The position numbers and the translations under genes were made by a program. Positions 48,603-60,950 of a stretch of DNA of 64,000 nucleotides are shown piece by piece. Under the pieces are notes generated by a model. The model saw only the letters and a list, made by a program, of their open reading frames with translations, was not told the DNA's origin and searched no databases. Origin of the DNA: Laguncularia racemosa (lineage: Eukaryota > Streptophyta > Magnoliopsida > Myrtales > Combretaceae). Location of the stretch: positions 8,556,001-8,620,000 of the forward strand of contig JBBMOL010000012.1 in the NCBI GenBank assembly GCA_037954665.1. Direction: 5' to 3'. Position 1 is the first letter of the stretch. Each line of letters opens with the position of its first letter.

Positions 48603-49426
48603 GTCTTCAGATCTTACTGAGGCGGGTACTAGCTTGCTCCATTAGCAGGTCTCAAACTCTCTTCTCTGACATCTTTAGCTAGTTGTCTAAAACCTTCACA
48701 CAATCCTGTGAAGCTTCAAATTTCTCCTTCCAAGTTGCTACCTTCCTTTCTGTATCTTGACATTAGATCTCTACTCGGGATCTAACCATGTCCATGTAAG
48801 CCTTCAATTCTGAGGTTGGGTTTTCTGGTGCAAGTTTTAGTATACTTAGAGCCTAGTACTCAACTTGCCCTATTTTATGCATGAAATCCATAATGAATTC
48901 CTTAGTGGCTCTAAAATCCCCCGCTCGTCCATCTAAATTTCCTACATCTGCGATGGGGCTCAAGATTCTTGTATCCCAAATGGCTTTGATGGCTAGCAAC
49001 TTGTTCAATTTGAAGGCTAAGGGAATGTTCGGATCCTAATAATCAAGTGTAACTGAATCCAATGGGGGCCTGTGAGCAATATCTTAGATTGGTCTCAACT
49101 GTTTGACCACACAAACTGGGAAATAGCCAGTACATCCAGTAATTCCTATTAATGGGACAGCAACGAAATCAATGCATCCTAGAATAGCTTGTGTGCAATG
49201 ATTCCACCTAGAAATCCATAATATGTCCTCAAGGTAAACCTTCTGCATAATCTCCATCCATTGGTGAATTTGAACTCCTTTTGGCAACTGTATCTTAGTT
49301 GTAAAGTAGTCTACCAAGTCGACTTATGGAGCTAAAGTTCTCCTGACAAGATCCAATCCGTAACTTTTAGTATGACTAGCGAACCATACTATTAACAATG
49401 CTGGATAGCCTTTGAAATTTCCCTTA

Positions 49427-51378
49427 TGTCGAGTCTAATTTTTTATTTTTTTTTCATTCACATTCCTAATCCGATTTTATACTAGATCTTATGCTCATCT
49501 AATATAAATCCTCGACTTGAATTAGGAATTTCATCTTATTTTGGAGTTGCCACCCAATTGAAGTTGGGAAAGATTATTGAATAAGGACTAATTGAGCAGA
49601 TTAATCCTAATTCGGACAACTAGTCAGCGAGATCTCCTCTTTTCATTTTTTGTGAAAGAGGAAAGGGAAAACCAGAGTTTCTGAGTTTGAGGGCTAAACT
49701 ATTAAAACCTTAAAGTTATCACCTTATTCTTCTGAAATCTAAACCATATCCTAATGTCTTTTATTGTTATTTTTGTTGTGTTTTTGCTTATTGATTAAAA
49801 GCAAATTATTCTAATGTGGAAAATGATTTTTTATTCTTTTTAGAGTTGCCCCAAACGAGTGCTTACGTACCTGCTATTCAGGATCAAACAAGCTGTAATT
49901 CGCTTTTTATAAAAAGCTTTAGTGAGTTAGTTAATTTTAATTATGAAAATACCTCGAATTTACGTTTTTATCATTTTTAGCATTTTTTGGAAAAAAAATC
50001 TAAGCCTAAGCTTGATTATTTTATTAAAAATTAATTTTAAGGAAAAAACAATTTTTGATTTATTTAAGAAAATGATTTTTTTTCTAAGTGATAAAAATTA
50101 TTTTTATCCCTATCATTAATCTACCTCTATTATTAATCCTACTTTTGATTGATTTATTTATTTATTTATTATTATTTATTATTTTATTATTTTATTTTTC
50201 TATTTTTTTATTATTATTTTTATTATTTTTTCCAACATTTTTTATGATTTTTATAATTCTTTTATTATTTATTCTATTCTAAACTAAACCTAAAAACACT
50301 AATCTAAATTCTAACATTTTCCTAATATTATTTTTTGAATTATAAATAACAAATGAATAAATAAATAAAATACGATAAAAAATATAAACAAAAAAAAAAA
50401 AATCCGACTTACCTGGGTCCGGATACGGTGCGCGGGTCGGGTCAGACCTGTCGAACCACGGTGGCTGGGACTCATCATCGGTGGCGTTCCAGTGGTCCTT
50501 TTTGTTGAATGAGAGCGGCTTCCGAGTTTTTTGGGGTTGAGGAGCTTAACCGTGGTGGTGGTTTCCTCCAAGAACGCCTCCTGGTGGCAGTTCAAGCTTG
50601 ATCGGCGATCTTCGGTCCGTGAACTTCGACAATGCTTCTAAACTCTCATATTTCCTCTCCTTTCTCTCTTTCTTTATTTGTGCTTTAGCTTCCTCACATC
50701 ATGCTCTATTTATAGGCACCAGAAATCGAGCTGGATAAGCTCAGATTTCCTCCGATTGGGGTGAATTGGATTTGCGGTTAAAACCCATCTCCGATTTGTG
50801 TAAATCTTCCAATTTGTTGCGATTTGATTCCAATTGGATGATGTTTATCTTATTTTAGTTAAAGATTTAGTGGATTTGTGCAAAAAAATCGCATCAAAAC
50901 GGCCAGATTCGAATTTTTCCCTCGCCGGCGACGATCTCGGACGAATGTAGGAGACAATCACGCGCTTGGCGTGTGCATTCATGTTGGCCAATCAGCTGTT
51001 GACACATGTCCTAGGGAGGGAAAAAAATGCAAAACGCAGAATGCATCCCCCATGATTCGAACTCGCGACCGAGCCCCTTCCCCCATGCCTTAGGCCATGG
51101 TTCGGACTAGCTGCACTAGCCCACTTCTCAGTTTTTTTATTTATGAAAATTGCATATATGTGATGCAATTTTCATTATTTTTATATTATTTTGAAATTCT
51201 AAAAATTTGTAAAAATTATTTAACTCCTTTTCTTATTATTTCTATCATTATTTTCCAAAATTGATATATTTTCCCTATTTGAATATTTTTCCTATTTTTG
51301 CTAAATTATAAGAAAAATGAAAAAAAAAATGAAAATTGATTATTATTAATTATTAGGGGCAAAAATGGGGTGTTTACA
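49427..51378 (-). mobile_element. Solo LTR of the element A family, inside element B
   Basis: 1952 bp. + strand start tgtcgagtctaattttt and end aatggggtgtttaca are the reverse complement of the element A LTR ends. Flanks cctta (49422-49426) and ccttc (51379-51383) are a one-mismatch target-site duplication. ORF1 of element B continues on both sides. TATA reversed at 50705-50714. Confidence 0.82.
51041..51128 (-). other. tRNA-like segment in the solo LTR
   Basis: Minus strand: gtgggctagtgcagctagtc then gagttcgaatc (51054-51064), a closer fit to a pol III B box than the others. Confidence 0.45.
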
Positions 51379-52645
51379 CCTTCCCTCTTTCTTTCATAAA
51401 TCTTAGAGATCGGATTTGTTCAGCAAGTAAGGTTAGGATGTAGCACCGATCTAATAGGAACTAAGTCACTAATTCTGCTACCCTAAAATAGACATGCAAA
51501 ACTCCTGTCAGCAATAGGATACTAGTAAAAACTGCCAAGATGTAGGTATTGACTGGATTTTGCTCCTAAGTTCGTTGGTCTCCTACAAAAATCTCTCGAC
51601 TAGTTTGGTAGTTTATAGGTGTTCCAAACCAGTTTCTAAGGGTTGAGATTCTTATGGACTTTCCATTTCATTAAGTAAAGGCCTGAGTTACTTTTGACTT
51701 TCGAACTCCCAACAGCTTGTAGAAGGTGCTTGCCGAGCTAGCTTGCAGATCTGGAATTGTGACTCCTTTAGAATAGGGAGGAGCTTGTAGCAATTGGGAA
51801 TACTCTTCAATGGTTAGAGATAGGGTGTGTGGGCCAAAGCTGAATGCCGCTAACTCTGGATCCCAAAAGTGGGTTAAGGCCCTCATGAGGTCCCAGTCAT
51901 ATTGGACCTTGAGGAGTGAGAGGACTAGCCTCACTTTAGCTTTGATGGTTTCCTATTGCTCTGGGTTAAACTGTTGAAACCAGTTATAAAGTGTAGACAT
52001 AAAGTGTGACATAGTGGTAAGGGCTGGTTAACATAAATCTGGTTGATGTGGACGTGGTTGTTGCTTAACCCAGAGTTGCCCATTCCTTCATAATACATAA
52101 AATAAGAATTTTACAAAGAATACATATATAATGACAAAGCTTTACATCATCTAGAAAATTAATAAGTCTATGTTTTATGAAAGCTGCACTATTTTTCAAT
52201 CATGCATAGATGACATGAATGTAAATTGGGTAGGTTCTAAAGGTCCTCAAGCTCTATGGCCTCCCTCATTTCTAAGGTAATGGGTTTTAGGTCACATAAA
52301 AAAAGAGTGGGGAAACTTAATCAGCTCCGAGCATTGGTTACTCCACTGCACTCGAAACTTACACAATAGCTCCCCATCCTAAGGTCCTAAACGGCCTAGG
52401 TCTGACCATATCTAACACACATGTATGTATAACAATAACTTGCCCAAAAGATCATTACTTGGCTTAATGGGCCTAGTGCTATTTCATCTGCATTATGAAG
52501 CCCAATTAGTCTATATAAAAGAAAACTATTTATACAACAAATATTCATAAGTGATTTAAAAGAACATAATATATGCTGAAGGAAATTATAAGAAGCTCTT
52601 AATTTTTTGAAGAAGATAAAAATGGCTATCCTACTAAAGAATTAG

Positions 52646-52663
52646 TTCTCCAGTGGAGTCATC
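52646..52663 (-). other. Primer-binding site of element B
   Basis: Minus strand gatgactccactggagaa, just outside the 5' LTR; the core gactccact is shared with element A. Confidence 0.55.
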
Positions 52664-52668
52664 ATTTC

Positions 52669-54721
52669 TATCGAGCCTGATTTTAGATTTTTCCTTAATT
52701 AACCCATACTAAGTCCAACTCACTTAATATAAGTTACTCGATAGTAAAATTATGGAAAAAAAACTATATTTTTAATCATTTTAAGAAAATTGAAGTCGCC
52801 ACCAACCTAAGTTAGAAAATAAGTTAAGCTAAGGTTAATGAGGTGGATTAAACTTAACTAACAATTGGTTTATGAATTTTTTGAAAAATAATTTTAGAAA
52901 AATATTAACTAGAGAATCTAGACTCGGGGCTATCCTATTAAAACTTAAATGGTTACCACTTGTTATCTTCTTTAAGAAAATGAATTAAAAGCTTCTTATC
53001 AATTCCTTTTACTATCACATGTGCAAAACATAGAAAAAGATAAAAACAGCATGAAAAACTTTTAATTATTTTTTTCTTACAAATGGATTTTATATTCTTA
53101 TTTAAAAATAAAAGTGAATTTTTTTTTTCATTTTTTTCTCTAATTAAAATTGAACTGAGAAATAGGGTAAAATATTTTTATGTTTTTGAAATTTTTAAAG
53201 GATAAAATATTTTTTGTAAATTTTTTTATTTTATATATGGTTGCCCGTAGGTGCCTATGTATTCGCTAATCAGAATCAAACCAATGTAGTTCTATTTTTA
53301 TAAAACTTTAGTAGATTAATTAATTTTAATTATGAAAATAAGTCAGGTTTATGTTTATTACCATTTTCTTTTTGAAAGAAAAATTCTAAACCAAAACTTT
53401 ATTTTCCAATTTTGAAAGACTAAAGTCCTAATTTTTAATATACCAATTAAAATTTCATTTCATGAAAATCATTTTTTTCTAAGTGACAAAACATTTCTTA
53501 TTATTTTTTCAAAGTAAAACCATATCTTAAACTTTTAATTTTTTTTTTAAAAAAAGAAAATTCCAAACCTAATTCTCATTTATTAAGATTTTTATTATTA
53601 TTATATCAATAACAAAAGAAAAAAAAAAGAACCTTGACTTAATTTTTTTTTAAATTCTAAAATATGTTTTTTTTATTATTATTTTTCTTATTAATATTAT
53701 TATTAACTAAACTAATAATAATAATATAATAATACTATAAGAACATCAATCTCCTAGACGTGAGTCAATTCAATGAATTGGGTGCTAGCAAGATTATCAC
53801 GGGCTCAGTCAACTGGGCATACTCCAGCAAGCGGCAACGTGAGGTGGGGAATCGAGACGCTTCCTGGGCGTGGGCCAGCGTGGAGGCCAGTCAAGTCCGG
53901 GTGGTTTCACGGCATCAACAACAGCAAGGAACGACGGTCGTGGGGGATTACAAGTGTAGCAGTTGATGTTTGCTTGGTGCTATTTTTCTTCTTCGTTTAT
54001 TTTTTCTTTTTTACTCTTTCTCACCTACTATTCTACTCAAAGGACCAACTTTATTTATAAGCATGGACGTGACCAAGGTAGATGAGTTTGAATCGAAACC
54101 ATGGTTAGGGTTCATTTTTATCTTCCCGCGATTTGAAAAATTGATGCAAATCCCTTATATTAGAGTCGTTTTTGTGATTCATCCATTTTCTTTCTATTAA
54201 AATCCAAAAAAAAAAAATGTTTTGATTTGCCTTAATTTGCTCACAATTTCCTCTCCTTTCCATTCCGCGACCGTCGGCTAGTTGAAGAAGACAATCACGT
54301 GGCTGGCATGTGACCTTTTTTGTCCAATGATTTGCTGCCACGTGGTAGTTGAAAGGAAGAAAAAACGAAAATGGCATAAAGTGCCTTTCACGATTCAAAC
54401 CCATGTCTCCCATAGCTTTCTTTTCTCCTTAGGCGCATGCACGAGCTAGCTAGGCTGGCCCTTTTCTTGATCATCTTATACAATTAATTTCCATTTATAC
54501 TTCCCAAGCTTAATTTAGAGGCCCATATATTCACATTTTAGTATTCTTTATTATTATTATTACTATTATTATCATATTTTATTATTTTTATTTTATTATT
54601 TTTATTTTATTTTTTATTTGTTTTTCATTATCTCGTAAATCGGGCTTTTATCTATCTATTTTTTATTTTTTATTATTATTATTTTAAAAATCTATATGAG
54701 GGCAAAAATAGGGTGTTTACA
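52669..54721 (-). repeat. 5' LTR of element B
   Basis: 2053 bp, homologous to 43258-45340. + strand start tatcgagcctg, end gggtgtttaca. TATA-like motif reversed at 54049-54060; B-box-like core reversed at 54392-54402. Confidence 0.85.
54385..54470 (-). other. tRNA-like segment in 5' LTR of element B
   Basis: Minus strand reads gggtttgaatc (54392-54402), downstream of a ggccagcctagctagctc word; homologous to 45003-45090. Confidence 0.35.
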
Positions 54722-56129
54722 CATATAATACATATGTATATATATATACACACACACACATGCACATACATATATATTCACTCAGTCTGTAATTAATATA
54801 TCTATACATATATATTTATATTTGGGATACATATATTTATACTTTACATTATACCTAAATTTCCCTTCCATAAACTCTCATTAAGTGTATTTATATTGCA
54901 CTATATGCATGCCTTTGTTAGATAAGGAAAAAGAAAAGGGAAATGAAAAGAAAAGAAAAAGAAAAGGGAAGGGATACAAATGTATAGAAGAAAGCAAAAC
55001 AAAGAAAGAAAGGAAAAGGGATCACGGCAACGAACAAGAGAAATGAAAAAAGAAACAAAAATGGCAAAAGAAAAGAAAATAAAATATATCATATTACCAC
55101 ACACAGCACATATAATACAACACACGCCACATGCACACAGCAGCTATCTCGACACACATAACACACTCATAGCAGCAGCACAACATGGTCACACTTCCAT
55201 TGCACACCAACACACACACACACATAACTTCTAGCACACCCACAGCCAACACACATAATTTTATTCTCCAGCCCACACCTCGACACACAACTTTGATACA
55301 CACACCCGCCATACTCCCCTTCACACATCACTTCCAACTCACACACACAGGCTTTACCCTGTACTAACCACTTCCCACACACGTATAGTCACACACACTG
55401 TTGCCACTACACCTTCCCTTACACATTTCACACACTTTTAACTCCAAAATAATAACAACCATAACAACTAAAATGGCAAACCAACAAGAAAATACACATA
55501 TACACAACATATCACAATAAAACAAAATACTGTAGCATATCATAGAGTTTTCCACTCACCTGTCCGTGAGGCTCAATTGAAATAATCCTTCAGGAAATAA
55601 TCTATAGGAGAACACAAGATAGGTGTGTCACCAGTATCGAAGACACGCATCGTCAAATCATGCTTCATTAGAAAAGAGCATGACAATAAGAACTTATGTC
55701 TGTTCAAATTGTTCTATGTTAATTATACTTACACCATCTTAAACTCCTCAGTTGACATATCCATAGGAAGGGAAGGAAACAAGGCAAAACAGACCCTGAC
55801 ACTAAACAAACAAGCATTTGCAATTACTAAATCTTATGCAATTAAGTTATAATTAATTAAATAATTTAGACTAATTTGAAGTTAAAGGGCATAACTTATC
55901 ATATTTGCATCTTAACAAGATCCATGCTCTTCACTTCTTTGATGAATGGATACTAGAGTACATGAGCTTGTTAACAAGGAATCACCATAAAGCTGCTGAT
56001 CGACAACTCGCCTAAACCTCTTTCAAGAAATAATGACAATGGCTCCAACCACCATGATTGCAGCATTCAAGTTCCTTCATGACTCAGCCCGTTATGGCCA
56101 TAACTTCAAGAAGCGGGAATTTTCCCTAC

Positions 56130-57715
56130 CAATCCCAACAATTGGCACAACTTTGGAATCTGTCTATAGTGAGCAACATTCTCTACATAATCTAAAAGCT
56201 TGTTTGCATAAAAAAACATCAACTAGTCCATAAGCACTGACAAGCTCTAGAAGTGCTACAACCTCTATGGAATGCTTCGAATGAACACTCATTTTGGTTA
56301 TCCAATCAAAAGACAATTTCGTAGTCTTGCCTTTTACACAAGGCTTGATTTTAAGACCAATTTCCATCAATTCCTCCAATCGCAAAAGATAACTATTCCT
56401 TACAACACTTGCTTCAATCTCAAAATCTCCATGCTTTAAATGTGGAAGATATAACCCTACAATTGCATCCAAAACAAGCTTTGGAAGATCTGAACAAAAT
56501 CTAAGCAAGGCAGACATTATATCTCATATTTTATCACACCCCTCCCAGTGCACATTTAATGGAATCTGCAATGCCCTTCCATCCATAACCATACAATGTT
56601 CCACAACCACACTTGCAACAATATGCACCCCCTCACTTTTTAACGTAGTAAGCATTACCACGTTTAATTTGTTATTTGCTACATCAATTTCCCTTTTCCT
56701 AACTTCAAGTAATTTAAACTGCTCCTTATACCAATTTCACTTCCCTCCTCTCTCCTTTCCACATCTCGTAATCTCTCCTCCAATTTCATGACATTCTCCT
56801 TGTATTCTTGACATCTGATAAGCTAAGATCCAATTCTAATTAACAATCCTAATTGAAGATTCAATTAAGTAATTGTTCAACAAGATAGGCATGAACCCTA
56901 ATTGCACGTGAACCCTAATTTCATGTAACAATAATAAAATGAAACTCCCAAATCCTTACCAGATATGACATATTAGTAGAATTAGGAACAATTTGCAATT
57001 GTTGATGCAACACACAACAATTTCACTTGCCACAATCCCTAAATTTAGAATTGATAAGAGTATGTATGGAATAGAAGAGGACTCCCTTTCCATGTGAATA
57101 GCAACCGAAATATATCACTCAAAAAGTGTCTTTTTTGTTGTCTTTTACAAGTATTTATACTTGTCATAAATATGGAAAAATAACATAAGGAAAAATAGCT
57201 ACACATGGTGCCGATTCTTTGATGCCCTCCTCGGTTAACAAAACACAACACAAGGCTAGTTTCTTTTATTCATTAAGGTTCACCATGGGCCGTGAATCAT
57301 CCACAAACCAAGCACTAGTGTGTTTGCTCGTTGTCCTGTAATACCGAGAAGTGTACCTGATTAAATACAAAACAATTATATAAAGTAAATAAAGACACTA
57401 TGTGAATGTCTTTGGGTTCCATTTGTTCAAAAAGGATTCTCAATGCTAAGTTCTATAGTCCTTTGGCTCTCGCTCTAACTATGGGTCCCATTAATGAATT
57501 GGTTTGATTCCCATCAACATCTCACTCCAAATTCCCTATCCTTGAACTCCATTTCCTTCTCTCTTGCTTGGATTTTCTTCCTCAACTATTTTAGTTCCTT
57601 CTTCTTATTCTCTAATTCCCCACTTTTACACTCATTTTCTATCTTGACTTGATTCTCCTCATCAACTCCTCCAATTCCTTCTCTTTCTTCTCCACTTACC
57701 TATCTCTTCCCCCCT
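56130..57715 (-). pseudogene. FRIGIDA-like pseudogene, right copy
   Basis: Minus strand. SDLPKLVLDAIVGLYLPHLK, GDFEIEASVVRNSYLLRLEE and FDWITKMSVHSKHSIEVVAL (56517-56250) match the left copy and the FRIGIDA domain. The frame shifts near 56215, where the left copy continues with FDGNELLDFAE. The coiled-coil part lies beyond the solo LTR, from 57517 to about 57710. Stops and the insertion mean it is dead. The region is otherwise parallel to 39200-40135. Confidence 0.68.
56816..57516 (-). mobile_element. Solo LTR, probably copia type
   Basis: 701 bp, tgataagcta..gattcccatca, with TG..CA ends and a perfect target-site duplication acatc (56811-56815, 57517-57521). The left copy of the surrounding LTR has the empty site (cccaacatctcactc near 39917). 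A TATA-like box lies on the minus strand near 57157 (agtataaatac), so the LTR is oriented minus. No internal sequence or partner. Confidence 0.8.
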
Positions 57716-57729
57716 GCCCCAATTATTAA

Positions 57730-58094
57730 AAGTCTCTACATTTAGACTAATTCCACCTAAATTTTTCAAATTCTGCCCATTTTCATGATTATTGAACTTG
57801 AAAAACTTCCCTATAAATCTCATACCTATACCTAGCCAATGCACTTTCTTCCTTGAAACCCCCAAAATCAAATAATTATAAGTACTTAATCTAGGGCTAA
57901 TTCCATGTGAAATCAATGACCTAACAATCTCAACAGTCCCATCAATTTTCTTAGCTTCCAAACAACTCTCAATCAATAAATCAATCACAAAAGGTGCATA
58001 ATCACATTTTCTATAAGTTTTTACTAGAACTATACCTTACTTCGGGTGAAAACCTAACGGCTTTGTTGATAAAAAATCGAACTTGATCCTTCAT
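57730..58094 (-). pseudogene. PPR-protein 5' fragment, right copy
   Basis: ATG at 58094 (MKDQVRFFINKAVRFSPE), one frame change, then IDLLIESCLEAKKIDGTVEI, HGISPRLSTYNYLILGVSRK and a further FKFNNHENGQNLKNLGGISL before joining FRIGIDA-like coil sequence. It is better preserved than the left copy. The PPR to coil joint is the same in both copies. Confidence 0.62.
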
Positions 58095-58937
58095 CCGGAT
58101 GCACGAGAGAACGTAGGTGATGGTCTAGTAAATTCGAGTCTTCACGTAGTAATGAATTAATAACAAACTTAAAGCTAACTCTAGTAGTTAAACTTACTAA
58201 AACTTAAAATAAAAATCAAATTTGTAATTTTCTTAAAATTCGTATGGATTTAAACTCAAATTTGGAGTTTGAAATTTACCTAGCAAGTGTATTCTTGATG
58301 TGAAATACTCTTTCCAAGGATTGTAATTGCGTTTACAATTTTTTATTTGGAGTTAGTATGAGAAAGTTATGGATTTTTTAAGTTTTGGAGAAGTTTTCAT
58401 ATAAGTGAGAAGGAGAGAAAGAGAAGAAGAAAATGAAGAAGGAGAAAAGAAGAGAAAGAAAGGAAAGAAATATAGTGATACGATAGAGAGAGAAAAAAAT
58501 GAGGAGAGAGAAAAGAGAGAGGAATTTAAGAAAACAGTTCGCTTAGTGGATAAACTTTTAATTATGGGTTCAATTAGTAAGTATATTAATATTTTATTAT
58601 ATTATCTAAATTATGATATTTTTATATAAAATTTATGTGCATACTAAATAAAATATTTTAAATTTAAATATATACTTAAAAATTCTATTTAACAATAATG
58701 AATATAAAATTTTAATTTTTACTTCCTATTTGTCATATTTACCTAATGAATCCCATTTCGTTCTTACTTTTCTATTTTAAAGTTTATTATTATTTGTTAT
58801 AAGATTTATGTTATACGTAAGTTATTAAAGTATTATTAATATATTAGAATGACCTGTTTTTCATTAATAATTTTCTTAGAATTTTAGAATCACAAAAATA
58901 TTATTCTTACTACCCTAACTTAGAAGTATTATTGTTA

Positions 58938-60734
58938 ATTAATTAATTATTCAATAAAATGAAATATATAATAACCTTATGAAATATCAATAATATATAG
59001 CACTTGTTAATAATGGGAAACCTTGGCGGAGGATTGCACACAATTTCTTTCCATAGAAGAACCTCCACGAGATAATTCGGGCTTGTGAAATGTCCTGTAA
59101 ATGCTGCGGATAGCCTCTGGGTGAAGAGTCATGTTAACACCTTGTAGTCAAAGGATGTGATGCTTCTGCAAAGCATAATTTTCTAATGCTTTGTTTGCCC
59201 GATAGTAAAGCACAAAGAGGATTTAAAATATGTATGTACATAGAACTAAAGTTGCAAGCAACTGATGGATTTACTGGCTTTTCCGTACTTGATTTGATTC
59301 CTATGCATTTGGAATACTTGATTAAGCTATCTTAGTATCATAAGACGGCGGCTAATTTAACGACTTCAAGGATAAAAGGAGAGAGGTAGCCAAGATTACC
59401 CATTAGATCAGTAGACATTGCTCTTCCTCTGTTTCTCCCTCACCTCCTCATCTTACATTGCTTTGGCGCCGACATCTAGTTAGGAATTCTGTCCTTGGCT
59501 CGCTAAAGGTGCGTATATATTAGTTTTAATTGAACTACGAAAAGTTGCAAAGCTTATTAATCGAGATAGTTACTCATTATGATCTCTTTAAAACTAATTG
59601 AAAGCCAAATCAGTCTAGTTAATAGTTAGTATTATAGGTTATATGATTGTTACATAGAATTTTTATTGCATTATATAGTATATTTTAACAATTGTTAGTT
59701 AGCCATGCCTTTGTAGACATGAAATGTATATATGGTTTTCCAATTGAGATAGAATATGTTAGGTTCCATCATCCCCTTTCCTTTCAATATGTAATCGGCA
59801 AATGAGGGGGAAAAAAAAAAGGAATTATATTCATAAACTTTACATGATGGGTGTAAATATTCCATGATTATTAAGTAATATTTCAAATTCTAAAAAATAT
59901 TAATTTATGCATAATTAGATGTTTATAATACATATATTTATACTATTTCATGCATGTTGTACTCAAATCACTTACAATATATATTCTAAGAATTCTTTCT
60001 AATAATCATAGGAAAAACAGTTTTATAGCTATGATGATGATATATTATAAATAAAATTATTATAAAATTTACTTCTATATAAAGAGTGAAACGAAAATTG
60101 ATTTAATGACTACGTGCTGATAACAAATTGTTCTTTTCTTTTTCTTTTTTTTTTCCTTTTTTCCTCTTTTAATTAAGGAGGATATCCCATAAATGCACAT
60201 GCAAGACATTTCATATATTTCCATTGCTCGATTACCGCACCTGGTCAACAATTCAAAAAGAAAGGGATTTTTTGAAAGGGGAACAAATGCCTAAGAATAA
60301 CCTAACTGCTAGCAACTACCATCTATTTTCAAGCACAAAAAAAATATAAACTTGTCAATTCACTTCTTCAAATATTCTTAGCCAATCAAACTCTTCGATC
60401 AAAAGCTGCTATTTTCTGATTTATTTTTTTTTAGCCCGATTTAGTATTTGGTAGTTGGCACAATTTAACCCAATAACGTAGCCTTGATCCTTAATCCACC
60501 TCTCTCGTATGTCTAAACCTTAGCCTTGACCATTATCATCGATCAAATTAAATTAAGGCGGATTAAACATTAAAACACTCGATTATCTTAAATAAAAAGG
60601 AGGACGACGAGAGGGAGAATCTCAAGCATATAAATTCCCGAGGATATTCCTTTTTTAGGTTCTGTCTTAGCTCACGATGAAAACGAAATGTTCGAAAATG
60701 GAAGACGAGTTTAACTTAAATCTTTGGAATTAGA
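58938..60734. other. Intergenic region, distal upstream of gene 2
   Basis: No protein domain seen. The stretch 59380-59512 (pyrimidine-rich, ending gctaaag|gtgcgtatat) could be an untranslated first exon with a splice donor, but this is speculative. Short open frame 59695-59886 on the minus strand is not supported. Confidence 0.3.
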
Positions 60735-60950
60735 TGGGCATTGAGTGGCATTGACCACAATGTCCTTAGATATAAGTTATCAAATTAGTGTTATATCCAT
60801 GGTTTTATTTGGTTATATCATTCTATCTCTTAAAATAAATTTTTTCTTTAAAATCTAACCAACTTGGCTTAGAATGATCAACCTATTATGAGTTCAGGCT
60901 TTCAAGTTAACTCCCTAGACGTTGGTGTTAGATTGGCTTAGCCAAATATT
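60735..60950 (+). repeat. Repeat shared with 34293-34508
   Basis: About 215 bases, same orientation, few differences. It lies roughly 0.7 kb before the start codon of gene 2. Confidence 0.7.

Larger units (their letters stand above)
48603..52000 (-). pseudogene. Ogre-type ORF1 of element B, split by a solo LTR
   Basis: Starts at ATG 52000 (MSTLYNWFQQFNPEQ, then a stop). The 51934-51671 stretch reads YDWDLMRALTHFWDPELAAF and LTIEEYSQLLQAPPYSKGV, matching the plant-mobile-domain-like ORF1 of element A (TPTIEEYTQLLQAP). The frame is interrupted by the solo LTR 49427-51378 and resumes with YPALLIVWFASHTKSYGLDL and WISRWNHCTQAILGCIDFVA, then ends in a coiled-coil part (ELKAYMDMVRSRVEI, ATWKEKFEASQD). 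Several stops. Confidence 0.6.
43258..54721 (-). mobile_element. Element B: non-autonomous Ogre-like retrotransposon (ORF1 only)
   Basis: LTRs 43258-45340 and 52669-54721, minus strand. Target-site duplication catat at 43253-43257 and 54722-54726. From its 5' end: LTR, primer-binding site (52646-52663), ORF1 pseudogene (52000 to 48603, interrupted by a solo LTR), about 2.2 kb without recognisable coding, an 80-bp tandem-repeat array, polypurine tract (45341-45356) and LTR. No gag, protease, RT, RNase H or integrase was found, so it must have depended on a full Ogre-like element, possibly of the element A kind, with which it shares ORF1, 3' repeats and terminal LTR sequence (TGTAAACACC..). Confidence 0.8.
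36247..58937 (-). mobile_element. Large LTR retroelement with FRIGIDA-like and PPR fragments in both LTRs
   Basis: Left LTR 36247-41386 and right LTR 41704-58937 (split by element B at 43258-54721 and a solo LTR at 56816-57516) are direct repeats of about 5.1 kb. Between them 41387-41703 holds, on the minus strand, a polypurine-like gaagtggggaaga at the left LTR edge and a primer-binding-like tggtatccgagctc at the right LTR edge. That is a complete if tiny internal region, with no gag or pol. Both LTRs contain the same PPR and FRIGIDA-like pieces. The right LTR lacks roughly its last 60 bases, so no target-site duplication could be verified. An alternative reading is a plain tandem duplication of a 5-kb segment. 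Confidence 0.65.
54722..58937 (-). repeat. Right long LTR, second part
   Basis: Resumes after element B with catat and matches 37790-41325 (CA-rich zone 55096-55440, FRIGIDA-like and PPR pieces, purine-rich block 58405-58520). Homology stops near 58937, about 60 bases before the expected LTR end. The solo LTR 56816-57516 is an extra insertion. Confidence 0.65.

Noticed and set aside
50088..50282. Highly hydrophobic 64-codon frame
   Set aside because: Comes from a TTA/TTT-rich stretch in a solo LTR; composition artefact, not a membrane peptide.
59000..59220. Possible structured RNA or gene fragment
   Set aside because: No family recognised and no open frame with known motifs; left as unassigned intergenic.
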